Of a DNA stretch of 64,000 bases, positions 44,405-53,262 are shown piece after piece (positions within the stretch are counted from its first letter, which is position 1; every line of letters starts with the position of its first letter). The translations under genes were made by a program, and so were the position numbers. Source of the DNA: Stappia sp. BW2 (GTDB lineage Bacteria; Pseudomonadota; Alphaproteobacteria; Rhizobiales; Stappiaceae); contig NZ_VIRG01000054.1 in assembly GCF_008107695.1 (NCBI RefSeq), forward strand, positions 62,001 to 126,000, in the 5' to 3' direction. The notes below the pieces were generated by a model, which saw only the letters and a program-made list of their open reading frames with translations, ran no database searches and was not told where the DNA came from.

Positions 44405-45094
44405 ATGATGAGCTCTTCAGGAAATACAGACGTAGCAACGGAAACCTGTCCGGCGTGCCAGGACGATGGCGCTGAACAGCGGCAGCGTGGACGCCAGAAG
44501 GTTCACGACGAGGCAACGCTGAAAGCGCGTGTCGTCGAGATTGCTTTCAGCACGTTCCAGAAACATTCCTACAACGGCACCACCATGGCGCTGGTCGCCA
44601 AGAACACCGGTATCTCGAAGCGAACACTCTACGAGCTGTTTCCCTCGAAAATCGAACTGTTCGCGGAACTTGCCATGCGCCACCGCGCCAACCTCCTTGA
44701 TATTCCGGCGGGGCGGGAGGCCGAGACGCTTGAAGAGGCCCTCAAGGCGCTTTTCAAGGTTGACCAGAGCGACGAAAAACATCTTCAGCAAGCTGCCGAA
44801 ATGCGCCTGTTCTATGTGGAGGCCGTCGCCAACGAGGAGCTGGGCGTGCTTTTGAGAAGGGCCTGCGGCAGCGAACTGCATGACGTGGTGACGGCCTGGG
44901 TGGAGGAGGAAGTCGCGAAGGGCCGGATCGTGACCCAGTCTTCCCGGGACACCGCGAAATATCTTCTGGATGTCCTCATCGCGGCCCGGCTGTTCCGCCC
45001 CAGGGCGCCTGACGTGATCACCGGCGTGTCGGATATTCGGACTTATCTCAACCACACGATTCAGCTCATCCTGAACGGCCTGCTGCCACGCTGA
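44405..45094 (+). CDS. TetR-family transcriptional regulator of the RND operon
   Basis: The 229-residue protein has a hydrophilic N-terminal tail of about 40 residues with two Cys, then a TetR helix-turn-helix (about 45-90, with Y-N-G-T-T-M-A-L-V-A-K-N-T-G-I-S-K-R-T-L-Y) and a ligand-binding domain resembling the AcrR C-terminal type. GGAGG lies just before tandem ATGs at 44405 and 44408. It is divergent from the MFP-RND-OMF operon and is most likely its local repressor. Confidence 0.9.
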   Translation: MMSSSGNTDVATETCPACQDDGAEQRQRGRQKVHDEATLKARVVEIAFSTFQKHSYNGTTMALVAKNTGISKRTLYELFPSKIELFAELAMRHRANLLDIPAGREAETLEEALKALFKVDQSDEKHLQQAAEMRLFYVEAVANEELGVLLRRACGSELHDVVTAWVEEEVAKGRIVTQSSRDTAKYLLDVLIAARLFRPRAPDVITGVSDIRTYLNHTIQLILNGLLPR

Positions 45095-45112
45095 CCGTTC
45101 AGGGGGAGTGAT

Positions 45113-46276
45113 TCAGGAGGCCTTTGCCTTTCGCAGAGGAGCGGCATCCGGTCGTTGCAGCCATTGGCTGAGGTCCAGGGTAGACCGCCGCCCGAGTTGC
45201 GCGCCATGGTGTTGCAGGAACTCGTCGGCCGCACTGCGGCCTTCCTCGCGCAATTGCTCCAGAAAAGGCCAGGTGGAGTTGAGCTTCGACTGGTCGCTGT
45301 GGCCATTCATGACGGCACCGGCAATGCGGTGGACCCGCAGATCGGCGATGGAGCTCGTGGGGCGGTCGGCTTCACCCGTGGAGCCGGATCGTCCCGCACT
45401 TGCAGTACGTCCGGTCAGGCTCGGCAGGAAACCCGGCCGGACGGACGGCGCTTTTGTGCCGGCCTGGTGCTGCAGTTCAGCCAGAAGCCGCAATTCCTTT
45501 ATCAAGGGCGCATTGAAGGAAATCTCCTTTTCACGCGCGGCGATCTGCCGGGCATCCTGTGGCAGGGCAACGCGTTCGGTCGGGCTGGTCTGCACCAGCA
45601 GCAGGTCGGCATCCCCCGATTCCAGCACGAGAGGCATCAGGCTGGGATTGCCGGTATAGCCGCCGTCCCAGTAGTGCTCGCCATCGATCTCGACCGCGTG
45701 GAAGAGGGAAGGGAGGCAGGCGGAGGCCAGAAGAACGTCGGCGCTGATGGAGTCGTTGGAAAAGATGCGTGCTTCACCCGAACCGACGTGAGTTGCCGTG
45801 ACATGCAGAGCAATTTCGGAGCGGGAGATTGCTTCGATGTCGATGGTTTCTTCTATGATTTCCCGCAAGGGATTGAAGCCTGCCGGGTTGAGATCGTAGG
45901 GCGACAGGAATGACATGCCTGCGCCGAACAGAAATGGCAATTTTTCGAAATCGATCCCCAATCCACCGAGCACTGCCCTGGATGTCGTCATGTTGAAGGG
46001 GGTAAACCGGCTGCGCTTGGAAACCGTTTTCCAGAAGCCTGCCAGTGCTGCGCGTGCCTCCTCATGTCCGCCTTTCTCAAGGCCGGTCAGAAGCGCCGCC
46101 GCATTCATTGCGCCGGCCGAGGTGCCCGAAAGGGCGTTGATCTGAAGTGTCTCTTCCTCCAGGAGACGGTCCAGGACGCCCCAGGTGAAGGCGCCATGGG
46201 CACCGCCACCCTGGAGTGCCAGGTTTACGCGTGTCCTGCGCGCCCTTGAAGGGCTGTGTGAAACGGTCTGTTTCAA
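45113..46276 (-). CDS. patatin-like phospholipase
   Basis: The 387-residue protein contains the patatin motifs: oxyanion loop A-L-Q-G-G-G-A-H-G-A (residues 20-29), nucleophile G-T-S-A-G (about 51-55) and the catalytic Asp in W-D-G-G-Y-T-G-N. Together these form a Ser-Asp dyad for lipid acyl hydrolysis. No signal peptide is seen, so it is cytoplasmic or secreted by another route. A TTG start at 46276 is inferred from AAGGA nine bases upstream. It converges with the TetR gene, 18 bases away. Confidence 0.85.
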   Translation of the reverse strand: MKQTVSHSPSRARRTRVNLALQGGGAHGAFTWGVLDRLLEEETLQINALSGTSAGAMNAAALLTGLEKGGHEEARAALAGFWKTVSKRSRFTPFNMTTSRAVLGGLGIDFEKLPFLFGAGMSFLSPYDLNPAGFNPLREIIEETIDIEAISRSEIALHVTATHVGSGEARIFSNDSISADVLLASACLPSLFHAVEIDGEHYWDGGYTGNPSLMPLVLESGDADLLLVQTSPTERVALPQDARQIAAREKEISFNAPLIKELRLLAELQHQAGTKAPSVRPGFLPSLTGRTASAGRSGSTGEADRPTSSIADLRVHRIAGAVMNGHSDQSKLNSTWPFLEQLREEGRSAADEFLQHHGAQLGRRSTLDLSQWLQRPDAAPLRKAKAS

Positions 46277-46664
46277 GGTCCGTGTTCCTTTCCACGAAGT
46301 TTGGTCCCACCCCGAAACGTTTCCTCATGATGTTTTTTGCTTGAGTTAGATGCCCGGCCGCTTGTCAGCGGCGATCGGCGGTAAACCATTCACGGCCTGT
46401 CGGTGCATCAGAGCACTAAGATATGTTGCAATGCAGCATTTTTCAATGTGCTCGTTCGCTCAGGCGGAAATTTCCGGCCAGATCTGGTGGTCTTCAACAG
46501 GCAAAAAACTGCTGCGCTGCGATATCGCATGACCTCCGTGACAAAGGGACACTTGCGCAAGTTTCTGATTTCATGCATGAATTCAAACTGCCCTTCCCGA
46601 ACTGTGCGGGCAGGTGAGGCGTTGAACCTGAACCTTTCGCGAACGATGGGGAGAATGCAGCGCA
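46277..46664. promoter_or_regulatory. intergenic region with a palindrome, patatin/MBL divergent promoters
   Basis: The 388-base gap between the divergent patatin and metallo-beta-lactamase genes has no credible gene. It contains the perfect 12-base palindrome ACTTGCGCAAGT (46551-46562) and a CTGCCC/GGGCAG hairpin (near 46588-46613), within the upstream region of the MBL gene. These are candidate regulatory elements only. Confidence 0.45.
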
Positions 46665-48029
46665 ATGAGCGTGAAACTGACTTTTCTGGGCGGTGTTGGC
46701 ACCGTTACGGGCTCAAAGTATCTGCTCGAAAAGGACGGTGTCCGCGTGCTGGTCGATTGCGGCCTGTTCCAGGGCTACAAGCAGTTGCGGCTCAAGAATT
46801 GGGCGCCGCTGCCCGTCGACCCGAAAACAATTGACGCGGTCATCCTGACGCACGCCCATCTGGATCATTCCGGTTATCTGCCGCTGCTGGTTCGCAACGG
46901 CTTCAAGGGGCCTGTCGTCTGTACCCAGGCAACACGGGACCTGTGTGCGATCCTTCTGCCCGACAGCGGGTTTTTGCAGGAAAAGGATGCGGAGTTCGCC
47001 AACAGGCACGGGTTCTCCAAGCATCGCCCGGCCCTGCCGCTTTACACGAAAAAGGATGCGGAAAAGTCGCTGGACCGGTTCCGGCCGGTGGCATTCAATG
47101 AAGCGCACGACATGCTGGACGCCTTCAGCGTCACCTTCCGCAAGGCCGGGCATATCCTGGGAGCGGCCATCGTTGAATTGACCTGGGACGGAACGCGGAT
47201 TGTTTTTTCCGGGGACCTTGGGCGCTACGGCGATGCGACGATGTTCGATCCGTCACCCATTCGCGAGGCAGATTATCTGCTGGTCGAATCCACCTATGGC
47301 AACCGGCGGCATGAAAAGCTGGATGCCGAGGATATTCTGGCCGAGGCCATCACAAAGACGGCCCGGCACGGGGGCACGGTCGTCATTCCGTCCTTCGCCG
47401 TCGGCCGGGCGCAATCGCTGCTGTTCCACATCCAGAGCCTCAAGAAGGCAGGGCGAATTCCGGATCTTCCGGTCTTTCTCGACAGTCCGATGGCGGTTAA
47501 TGCCTCCAACGTCTACGGCAAACACCCGGACGACCATCGGCTTACGGCGGAGGAATGCGACTGGTCGAACGGAGCGGCGCACTACGTTGCGGATGTCGAG
47601 GAATCCAAGGATCTCGACCGGAACCGCATGCCCAAGGTGATTGTCTCGGCCAGCGGCATGGCGACCGGTGGCCGTGTGCTGCATCATATGAAACATTACG
47701 CGCCCGACCATCGCAACATGATCCTGTTTGCGGGCTTTCAGGCAGCCGGGACGCGCGGTGCGAAGATAACGTCCGGTGCTACAAGCGTCAGGATCCACGG
47801 GTCCGACGTGCCGATCCGTGCAGAGGTCGGCAATCTGCACATGCTCTCGGCCCATGCGGATGCGGACGAGATCCTGCGGTGGCTCGGCAATTTCACGCGG
47901 CGGCCGAAAATGACTTTCATCACCCACGGCGAACCGGATGCCGCCGATGCTCTGCGCTACAGGATCGAGAGCGAGCTGGATTGGCCCTGCTGGCTGCCTG
48001 ATTACCGGGAAGACGTTCTGCTGGACTGA
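46665..48029 (+). CDS. beta-CASP metallo-beta-lactamase fold nuclease (RNA-processing type)
   Basis: The 454-residue protein has the metallo-beta-lactamase motif T-H-A-H-L-D-H-S-G (about residues 62-70), a beta-CASP insertion, the later metal-binding G-H-I-L-G-A and S-A-H-A-D, and the C-terminal F-I-T-H-G-E-P. These fit the CPSF73/YSH1-like bacterial group of zinc-dependent RNases. Some bacterial members are annotated as exonucleases of RNA 3' end processing. The gene is monocistronic, with GGGGAG ten bases before the ATG. Confidence 0.9.
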   Translation: MSVKLTFLGGVGTVTGSKYLLEKDGVRVLVDCGLFQGYKQLRLKNWAPLPVDPKTIDAVILTHAHLDHSGYLPLLVRNGFKGPVVCTQATRDLCAILLPDSGFLQEKDAEFANRHGFSKHRPALPLYTKKDAEKSLDRFRPVAFNEAHDMLDAFSVTFRKAGHILGAAIVELTWDGTRIVFSGDLGRYGDATMFDPSPIREADYLLVESTYGNRRHEKLDAEDILAEAITKTARHGGTVVIPSFAVGRAQSLLFHIQSLKKAGRIPDLPVFLDSPMAVNASNVYGKHPDDHRLTAEECDWSNGAAHYVADVEESKDLDRNRMPKVIVSASGMATGGRVLHHMKHYAPDHRNMILFAGFQAAGTRGAKITSGATSVRIHGSDVPIRAEVGNLHMLSAHADADEILRWLGNFTRRPKMTFITHGEPDAADALRYRIESELDWPCWLPDYREDVLLD

Positions 48030-48149
48030 GGCCATATCTGCGAACTCCCGCGTTGCAGCGGAGGCTCGGGAATAAATTGCCTTTGCTATTTGCCGTTGCG
48101 TAAGATTTGTCCCGGTGTTTATGGTAGAGATCCACGTGCGCAGGGAGTG

Positions 48150-49103
48150 ATGGCTGTGTGGCGTTCAATACTCATGTCCTCGTTTCTGGCGGTTGCCGCC
48201 GCCACTCCGGTCAAGGCTGATGCCATCGTCATCGGTGTGCCTGCCTGGCCGTCGGCGCAGGTCACGGCCCATATCATCCACGATGTTCTGAATGAGCGTC
48301 TCGGTCTTGAAACGGAACTGCGCGAGCGCGGGACGCTGACAATTCTTGCCGATATCGGCAGGGGCGAAATCCAGGTTCACCCGGAAGTCTGGTTTCCAAA
48401 CCTGTCGGCGATGGCGACGAGGCTGAGCGAGGAAAAACATGTTCTGTCTCTCAGTCCCAACAGCGTAGCGGCCACGCAGAATATCTGCGCGACACAGGCA
48501 ACGGTCGAGCAAACCGGCATCAAGGCGGTTGCCGACCTTGCAAAGCCGGAGATGGCGGCGCAATTCGACAGCGACGGTGACGGCAAAGGTGAGATCTGGA
48601 TTGGTGCGCCAAGCTGGTCTTCGACGGAGATCGAAAGAATTCGCGCGCATTCCTATGGCTACGACCAGACCATGGCGCTTTTGGAAATGCCGGAAGATGT
48701 CGCCATGGCGGCCGTCGATGCGGCGGTCTCCTTCGGCAAACCCATGGTCTTCTACTGTTATGGCCCGCATCATGTTTTTGAGCTTCATGACATCGTGACG
48801 CTGGAGGAACCGGCGTATGATCCTGCGCGCTGGACAATCGTCACCCGGGCCAAGGACAACGACTGGCTGGCAAAGTCTCATGCTGACACCGCCTGGGATG
48901 CCTCCAGTTTCAAGATCGCCTTTGCAACCTCTCTGGAAAGCGGCATGCCGGACGTGGCTTCCTTCCTGTCGAAAATGGAACTGACGCCGGAGGATGTGAC
49001 CGGAATGAGCTATGCTGTCGTCGTTGAGGGCAAGCCTGCCGAAGAGGTTGCAAGGGACTGGATTGCCGCGAATGCGGACAGGATCGGGGAGTGGACCAAA
49101 TGA
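48150..49103 (+). CDS. glycine betaine/quaternary amine-type substrate-binding protein (orphan)
   Basis: The 317-residue protein has a signal peptide (S-S-F-L-A-V-A-A-A-T-P-V-K-A-D-A, cleavage near residue 25) and an OpuAC-type fold with V-G-V-P-A-W-P-S-A, Trp/Tyr-rich ligand positions (P-E-V-W-F, F-Y-C-Y-G-P-H-H) and I-W-I-G-A-P-S-W. No permease or ATPase gene is adjacent, so it is an orphan binding protein. The start is 48150 (ATG); a GTG at 48156 has better spacing from AGGGAG. Its stop overlaps the start of the transpeptidase gene. Confidence 0.85.
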   Translation: MAVWRSILMSSFLAVAAATPVKADAIVIGVPAWPSAQVTAHIIHDVLNERLGLETELRERGTLTILADIGRGEIQVHPEVWFPNLSAMATRLSEEKHVLSLSPNSVAATQNICATQATVEQTGIKAVADLAKPEMAAQFDSDGDGKGEIWIGAPSWSSTEIERIRAHSYGYDQTMALLEMPEDVAMAAVDAAVSFGKPMVFYCYGPHHVFELHDIVTLEEPAYDPARWTIVTRAKDNDWLAKSHADTAWDASSFKIAFATSLESGMPDVASFLSKMELTPEDVTGMSYAVVVEGKPAEEVARDWIAANADRIGEWTK

Positions 49104-49780
49104 TCAAGCTGCCGAGCGCATTTCGCGCCGTCCTGGGCTGGCTGCCAGCCGTTGTCGTGCTGGCTTTTGCCGGGGTGGCGTTGGCGCAATCGTTCCAGAC
49201 GCAAATCTATGATCCGACGACACGCAAGTGGGTGGATTACACGCCGCGCGCGGCGGCAAAATTCTACAACCGGCACGGCCAGTCGCCTGAGGAGTTCCGG
49301 CGACAGGTTGTTACCTTCCGCACGGCGGAAAAGCCCGGCACCATCATCATCGATGGCGACCGGCACTTCCTGTATCTGGTCCAACCCAACTTCCAGGCGA
49401 TCCGCTATGGCATTGGTGTTGGCCGCGACGGCTTCGGCTGGGCCGGTATCGTCAAGATCGGCCGCATGCAGGAGTGGCCGACATGGACACCGCCGCCCGA
49501 AATGATTGCCCGTGATCCGGAATCTGCCAAATGGGCGGGTGGGATGCCGGGCGGACCGGACAATCCGCTCGGTGCCCGTGCGATGTATCTCTATATCGGC
49601 AACAAGGATTCCATCTATCGTATCCACGGCACCAATCAGCCCTGGACGATCGGTCTCAACATTTCGTCCGGCTGTATCCGCCTCAACAATGAGGATGTTG
49701 CGGATCTCTACAGCCGCGTGGAAGTCGGCGCGAAGGTGATTGTGTTGATGCAGGGGGCCGCGCTTTACAAGGGCGTGTGA
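49100..49780 (+). CDS. L,D-transpeptidase (YkuD domain), exported
   Basis: The 226-residue protein has a signal peptide (A-V-V-V-L-A-F-A-G-V-A-L-A) and a YkuD catalytic domain with H-G-T-N and the nucleophile Cys in I-S-S-G-C-I-R-L. It forms 3-3 cross-links in peptidoglycan or attaches proteins to it. The ATG at 49100 overlaps the preceding stop (ATGA), with GGGGAG eight bases upstream; the earlier GTG at 49091 is less likely. Coupling to a betaine-type binding protein is unusual. Confidence 0.9.
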   Translation: MIKLPSAFRAVLGWLPAVVVLAFAGVALAQSFQTQIYDPTTRKWVDYTPRAAAKFYNRHGQSPEEFRRQVVTFRTAEKPGTIIIDGDRHFLYLVQPNFQAIRYGIGVGRDGFGWAGIVKIGRMQEWPTWTPPPEMIARDPESAKWAGGMPGGPDNPLGARAMYLYIGNKDSIYRIHGTNQPWTIGLNISSGCIRLNNEDVADLYSRVEVGAKVIVLMQGAALYKGV

Positions 49781-49813
49781 GATCTGCCGGTGATGGGTGG
49801 GGAGACGAGTGGA

Positions 49814-50140
49814 ATGAACGAGATTGTATCAAGGAAATGTGCCGCCCTTCTTGCTGCGGGGCTCGGTCTTTCCGTGGTTGCGGGCTGCAACACCAGTTCC
49901 AATCAGGCCCCGACCGCCGGTGCCGTGCGCTCGTCGGGCGAAACCGCGCCGACGGATCTGCAGCTTCTGTGTGCCTCGAAGACCGCTGAAGAGCTGAAAG
50001 TCGCCGGTGGCAATGTTCTGCCCGTCAGTTCCATGCCCTCGGGCGAGACCGCCTATCAGGTGAATCTGACCTTCGACGGCGGGCAGGCGGTTTGCGTCAT
50101 CGATGAAACCGGCACCGTACAGTCCATCAGTCCCGTTTGA
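49814..50140 (+). CDS. small exported lipoprotein
   Basis: The 108-residue protein has a signal peptide with lipobox V-V-A-G-C followed by N-T-S-S, so it is predicted to be lipidated and retained in a membrane facing the periplasm. The mature part is short and hydrophilic, with two further Cys in L-L-C-A-S and A-V-C-V-I that could form a disulphide. The start at 49814 is chosen for the GGGGAG upstream. It lies 33 bases downstream of the L,D-transpeptidase and may be co-transcribed with it; its function is unknown. Confidence 0.75.
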   Translation: MNEIVSRKCAALLAAGLGLSVVAGCNTSSNQAPTAGAVRSSGETAPTDLQLLCASKTAEELKVAGGNVLPVSSMPSGETAYQVNLTFDGGQAVCVIDETGTVQSISPV

Positions 50141-50157
50141 ACGGGACCCTGACCAGT

Positions 50158-50817
50158 TCATGCCTTCGGCAGATGCTTCAGGAGCGAAGCCTTGGCGCCG
50201 TGAATATGCTCCCGGATGAGCCTTGAGGCGAGGTCCGCGTCGCCTTTTTCACAGGCTTCCAGGATGGCGAAATGTTCGCGTCCTGCCCGCTCCATGCCGT
50301 TGGACATGACCAGCTGAGCCCGTATCTGCCGTTCCACCCGGTCAATCGCGTTGTTGGCGATCTCCTGGAAGAATTTCAGGTCGCTGGCGCTGTAGAGCGT
50401 TTCATGAAAATCACGGTTGAGGTCGCCATAGGTCATCGGGTTGGTGGCTGAGGAGAAGGCTGCACATTTTACCCGCGCATCTTCCAGAATCTCCTTTGAC
50501 ATTAGCGGCACCGCATTGCGGATAATTTCCGGTTCCACCAGGGCCCTAAGGTCGAAGACTTCCGCTGTTTCCTTCGGTGAAAGACCCGCGACCACCGCGC
50601 CCTTGTAGCGCTGTGTCTTGACGAGCCCCTGTTCCTCCAGCCGCGAAATCGCCTCGCGCACTGGAATGCGGCTGGTGTTGAACAGGCGGGCGATCTCATC
50701 CTGCCGGAGAGGTTCCCCTTCTTCGAGCTGGCCCTCGATAATGGCTTTCCGCAGGGCGTCGAACACAATCGACGACGCCGAGGCGGTCGCGGAAATATCC
50801 ATCGTTTTCAGTTTCAT
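50158..50817 (-). CDS. GntR-family (FCD domain) regulator of hydroxyproline genes
   Basis: The 219-residue protein has an N-terminal GntR winged helix-turn-helix (I-V-F-D-A-L-R-K-A-I-I-E-G-Q-L-E-E-G-E, then I-P-V-R-E-A-I-S-R-L) and a C-terminal all-helical FCD ligand domain with the metal-binding pattern D-x3-H (R-D-F-H-E-T-L) and later His residues. It is divergent from the hydroxyproline catabolic operon and separated from it by two symmetric sites, so it likely represses that operon until an imino-acid inducer binds. AAGGAG lies about ten bases before the ATG. Confidence 0.9.
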   Translation of the reverse strand: MKLKTMDISATASASSIVFDALRKAIIEGQLEEGEPLRQDEIARLFNTSRIPVREAISRLEEQGLVKTQRYKGAVVAGLSPKETAEVFDLRALVEPEIIRNAVPLMSKEILEDARVKCAAFSSATNPMTYGDLNRDFHETLYSASDLKFFQEIANNAIDRVERQIRAQLVMSNGMERAGREHFAILEACEKGDADLASRLIREHIHGAKASLLKHLPKA

Positions 50818-50882
50818 AGGACCACATCTCCTTGAGGCCACGTTTTACGGGATGGGCCCCGATTGGTGAAGCGAAAATGATT

Positions 50883-50914
50883 TTCAATATTATATATTGA
50901 ATATTGGATCCAAT
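50883..50914. promoter_or_regulatory. two adjacent GntR/FadR-type operators
   Basis: TTCAATAT-tat-ATATTGAA (50883-50901) is followed at once by the perfect palindrome ATTGGATCCAAT (50903-50914). Both resemble FadR-subfamily GntR sites and lie 66-97 bases upstream of the GntR gene. Two tandem sites suggest cooperative binding or dual control of the divergent genes. Confidence 0.6.
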
Positions 50915-51304
50915 TTGACCTATCAATGAGTGATGTCGTTGATCGCAAGCAAAGGAAACGGTTCGCGATCCTGTTTCTCGCCGGTGCGTGGCATGGCGCG
51001 CCAGGTCTTCCGAAGAGGTGCCATTCCGCAAACTGAAAAAGACGGCCGATGTTCAAGGTCTGCGGTGTTGAGAGTTGCCTTGGTGCGTTTCAGGGGCGGG
51101 AATGGCCCTGACACCGAAAAGAGTGTCGTGCTGCCCGTCAAGGATGCGTTGGGGGGGGCGATGGACGTCAGGGGGACATCAAATCAAGGTAGCCAAACTG
51201 GATCGGCTACCGGCTTCGGTCTTCGGTCAACCTGAAGCGGGAAACAGGGAACAGCCGAAAATTTCTTGCCAACATGCGCCGGCACGGCGCAACTAGATCT
51301 TACC

Positions 51305-51343
51305 GCCAGACCTCTGGTGCGGGAATTCGCCGTCAGGTCTGGC
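51305..51343 (+). promoter_or_regulatory. 5' leader hairpin just upstream of the operon's ribosome-binding site
   Basis: A perfect 9-base stem (51305-51313 with 51335-51343, 21-base loop) ends six bases before the AGGAG of the first gene. It could slow or tune translation initiation, or be part of an attenuator. There is no known riboswitch signature. Confidence 0.4.
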
Positions 51344-51360
51344 CTATTCAGGAGTGAATG

Positions 51361-52320
51361 ATGACGTCCAATGTCTTTTCCGGATGCATGCCCGCGCTGA
51401 TGACCCCGTGCAGGGCCGACCGGTTGCCGGATTTCGATTCTCTCGTGAAGAAGGGCAAGGAGTTGATAGAGGCCGGCATGTCCGCCGTTGTCTATTGCGG
51501 CTCCATGGGCGACTGGCCGCTCCTGACGGACGAACAGCGCATGGAAGGCGTTGAGCGCCTGGTGAAGGCCGGCGTTCCGGTTGTCGTTGGAACTGGCGCC
51601 GTCAACACCAGATCCGCCGTTGCCCACGCCGTCCATGCGGCAAAGGTCGGGGCGCGTGGCCTGATGCTTATCCCGCGCGTTTTGTCCCGCGGAAGTTCCA
51701 TTTCCGCGCAGCGCCACCACTTCAGCGCTATTCTGAAAGCGGCCCCGAGCCTGCCCGCAGTGATCTACAACAGCCCCTACTATGGCTTTGCCACCCGCGC
51801 GGATCTCTTCTTCGATCTGCGCGGCGAATTCTCGAACCTGGTCGGTTTCAAGGAGTTCGGCGGTCTGGCAGATCTGCGCTATGCGGCTGAAAACATCACC
51901 TCACAGGACGATCAGGTGACGCTGATGGTCGGTGTCGACACCGCTGTCTACCATGGCTTCGTCAATTGCGGTGCCACAGGTGCGATCACCGGCATTGGAA
52001 ATGCCCTTCCGAAGGAAGTTCTGCATCTCGTGGCGCTTTGCGAAAAGGCTGCCGAAGGGCACGCGGAAGCGCGTTTGCGGGCGCAGGAACTGGAAGAAGC
52101 TCTGGCCGTTCTCTCCAGCTTCGATGAAGGTCCGGACCTTGTGCTCTACTATAAGCACCTGATGGTGCTGAACGGTGAAGACGAATACCGGCTGCACTTC
52201 AACGAGACGGATGCCCTCAGTGATGCGCAGCGCAATTATGCCGAAGCACAGTACAAGCTGTTCAAGACCTGGTACGCCGACTGGAGCACGAAAGGGGGCG
52301 TGATTGCCGAATGCGCGTAA
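51361..52320 (+). CDS. DapA-family aldolase/deaminase, probable pyrroline-4-hydroxy-2-carboxylate deaminase
   Basis: The 319-residue DHDPS/NAL-superfamily protein has the Schiff-base Lys in V-G-F-K-E-F-G, the Tyr in V-I-Y-N-S-P-Y-Y and the N-terminal G-S-M-G-D-W-P-L. The context (4-hydroxyproline epimerase downstream) points to the step converting pyrroline-4-hydroxy-2-carboxylate to alpha-ketoglutarate semialdehyde, known for DapA-family enzymes in hydroxyproline pathways. Tandem ATGs at 51358 and 51361 follow AGGAG, the second being better spaced. Its stop overlaps the next gene's start. Confidence 0.85.
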   Translation: MTSNVFSGCMPALMTPCRADRLPDFDSLVKKGKELIEAGMSAVVYCGSMGDWPLLTDEQRMEGVERLVKAGVPVVVGTGAVNTRSAVAHAVHAAKVGARGLMLIPRVLSRGSSISAQRHHFSAILKAAPSLPAVIYNSPYYGFATRADLFFDLRGEFSNLVGFKEFGGLADLRYAAENITSQDDQVTLMVGVDTAVYHGFVNCGATGAITGIGNALPKEVLHLVALCEKAAEGHAEARLRAQELEEALAVLSSFDEGPDLVLYYKHLMVLNGEDEYRLHFNETDALSDAQRNYAEAQYKLFKTWYADWSTKGGVIAECA

Positions 52321-53243
52321 TCGACAGCCATACTGCAGGTGAGCCGACCCGTGTCGTGCTTGACGGTGGCCCGGATCTTGGATCCGGGACGCTGGCGGAG
52401 CGGGCTGCCCGGCTGGAAGCGGAGAACCTCGATTTCTGTGCCTCCGTCGTTCTGGAACCGCGTGGTCACGATGCCATTATCGGGGCTCTGCTGGTGCCGC
52501 CGTCCGACCCGGCGTGTGCCGCCGGCGTGATCTACTTCAACAACCTGCAGAACCTCGGCATGTGCGGCCACGCCACAATCGGCCTTGGCGTGACGCTGGC
52601 TCATCTCGGGCGGATCGGTCCTGGACGGCATAAGTTTGAAACGCCGGTCGGCGTGGTCGAGATCGACCTGATCGACGCCAACACGGTATCCGTGGTCAAC
52701 GTCGAGAGTTACCGGCTGGCGAAGGATGTCACGGTCGAGGTTGAAGGGGTGGGGCCGGTCACGGGCGACGTCGCCTGGGGAGGCAACTGGTTCTTCCTGG
52801 TCAAGAACAGCCCGATTGCCCTGACGGGCTCGAACATCCGTCCTCTGACGGATCTGACCCTGAAAATCCGAACTGCGCTGGAAAAGGCCGGTGTGACCGG
52901 CAAGGAGGGTGCCTGGATCGATCATATCGAACTCTTCGGACCGGCAGAAGACCCGGCCGCCCAAAGCCGCAACTTCGTTCTGTGTCCGGGCGGTGCTTAT
53001 GACCGCTCGCCCTGCGGCACCGGCTGTTCGGCCAAGCTTGCCTGCCTTGCCGCCGATGGTGCACTGGCCCCGGGCCAGGACTACGGGCAGGAAAGCGTCA
53101 TCGGCAGCACCTACAAGATCAGCTACCAGCCCGGTCCTGACGGCGGTGTCATCCCCACCATCACCGGGCAGGCCTTCGTCACGTCCGATGCCACGCTGAT
53201 ATTCAATCCGGCGGATCCTTACCGTTCGGGGATCCGCCTTTAG
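52311..53243 (+). CDS. 4-hydroxyproline 2-epimerase (proline racemase family, Cys/Cys type)
   Basis: The 310-residue protein has the two catalytic Cys of proline racemase-family epimerases, in N-L-G-M-C-G-H (C85) and S-P-C-G-T-G-C (C235). A Cys/Cys pair indicates a racemase or epimerase using two bases, and the genomic context makes 4-hydroxyproline 2-epimerase the best assignment (trans-4-hydroxy-L-proline to cis-4-hydroxy-D-proline). The ATG overlaps the upstream stop by ten bases. A hairpin follows the stop. Confidence 0.88.
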   Translation: MRVIDSHTAGEPTRVVLDGGPDLGSGTLAERAARLEAENLDFCASVVLEPRGHDAIIGALLVPPSDPACAAGVIYFNNLQNLGMCGHATIGLGVTLAHLGRIGPGRHKFETPVGVVEIDLIDANTVSVVNVESYRLAKDVTVEVEGVGPVTGDVAWGGNWFFLVKNSPIALTGSNIRPLTDLTLKIRTALEKAGVTGKEGAWIDHIELFGPAEDPAAQSRNFVLCPGGAYDRSPCGTGCSAKLACLAADGALAPGQDYGQESVIGSTYKISYQPGPDGGVIPTITGQAFVTSDATLIFNPADPYRSGIRL

Positions 53244-53262
53244 GGACAGCGGGCAGCAAATG

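Larger units (their letters stand above)
50818..51360. promoter_or_regulatory. 543-base gap between the GntR gene and the hydroxyproline operon
   Basis: No gene is credible here; apparent reading frames lack ribosome-binding sites and similarity. It contains the GntR operators at 50883-50914 and a hairpin just before the operon's ribosome-binding site (51305-51343). The stretch 50920-51300 shows nothing further that I can interpret. Confidence 0.45.
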
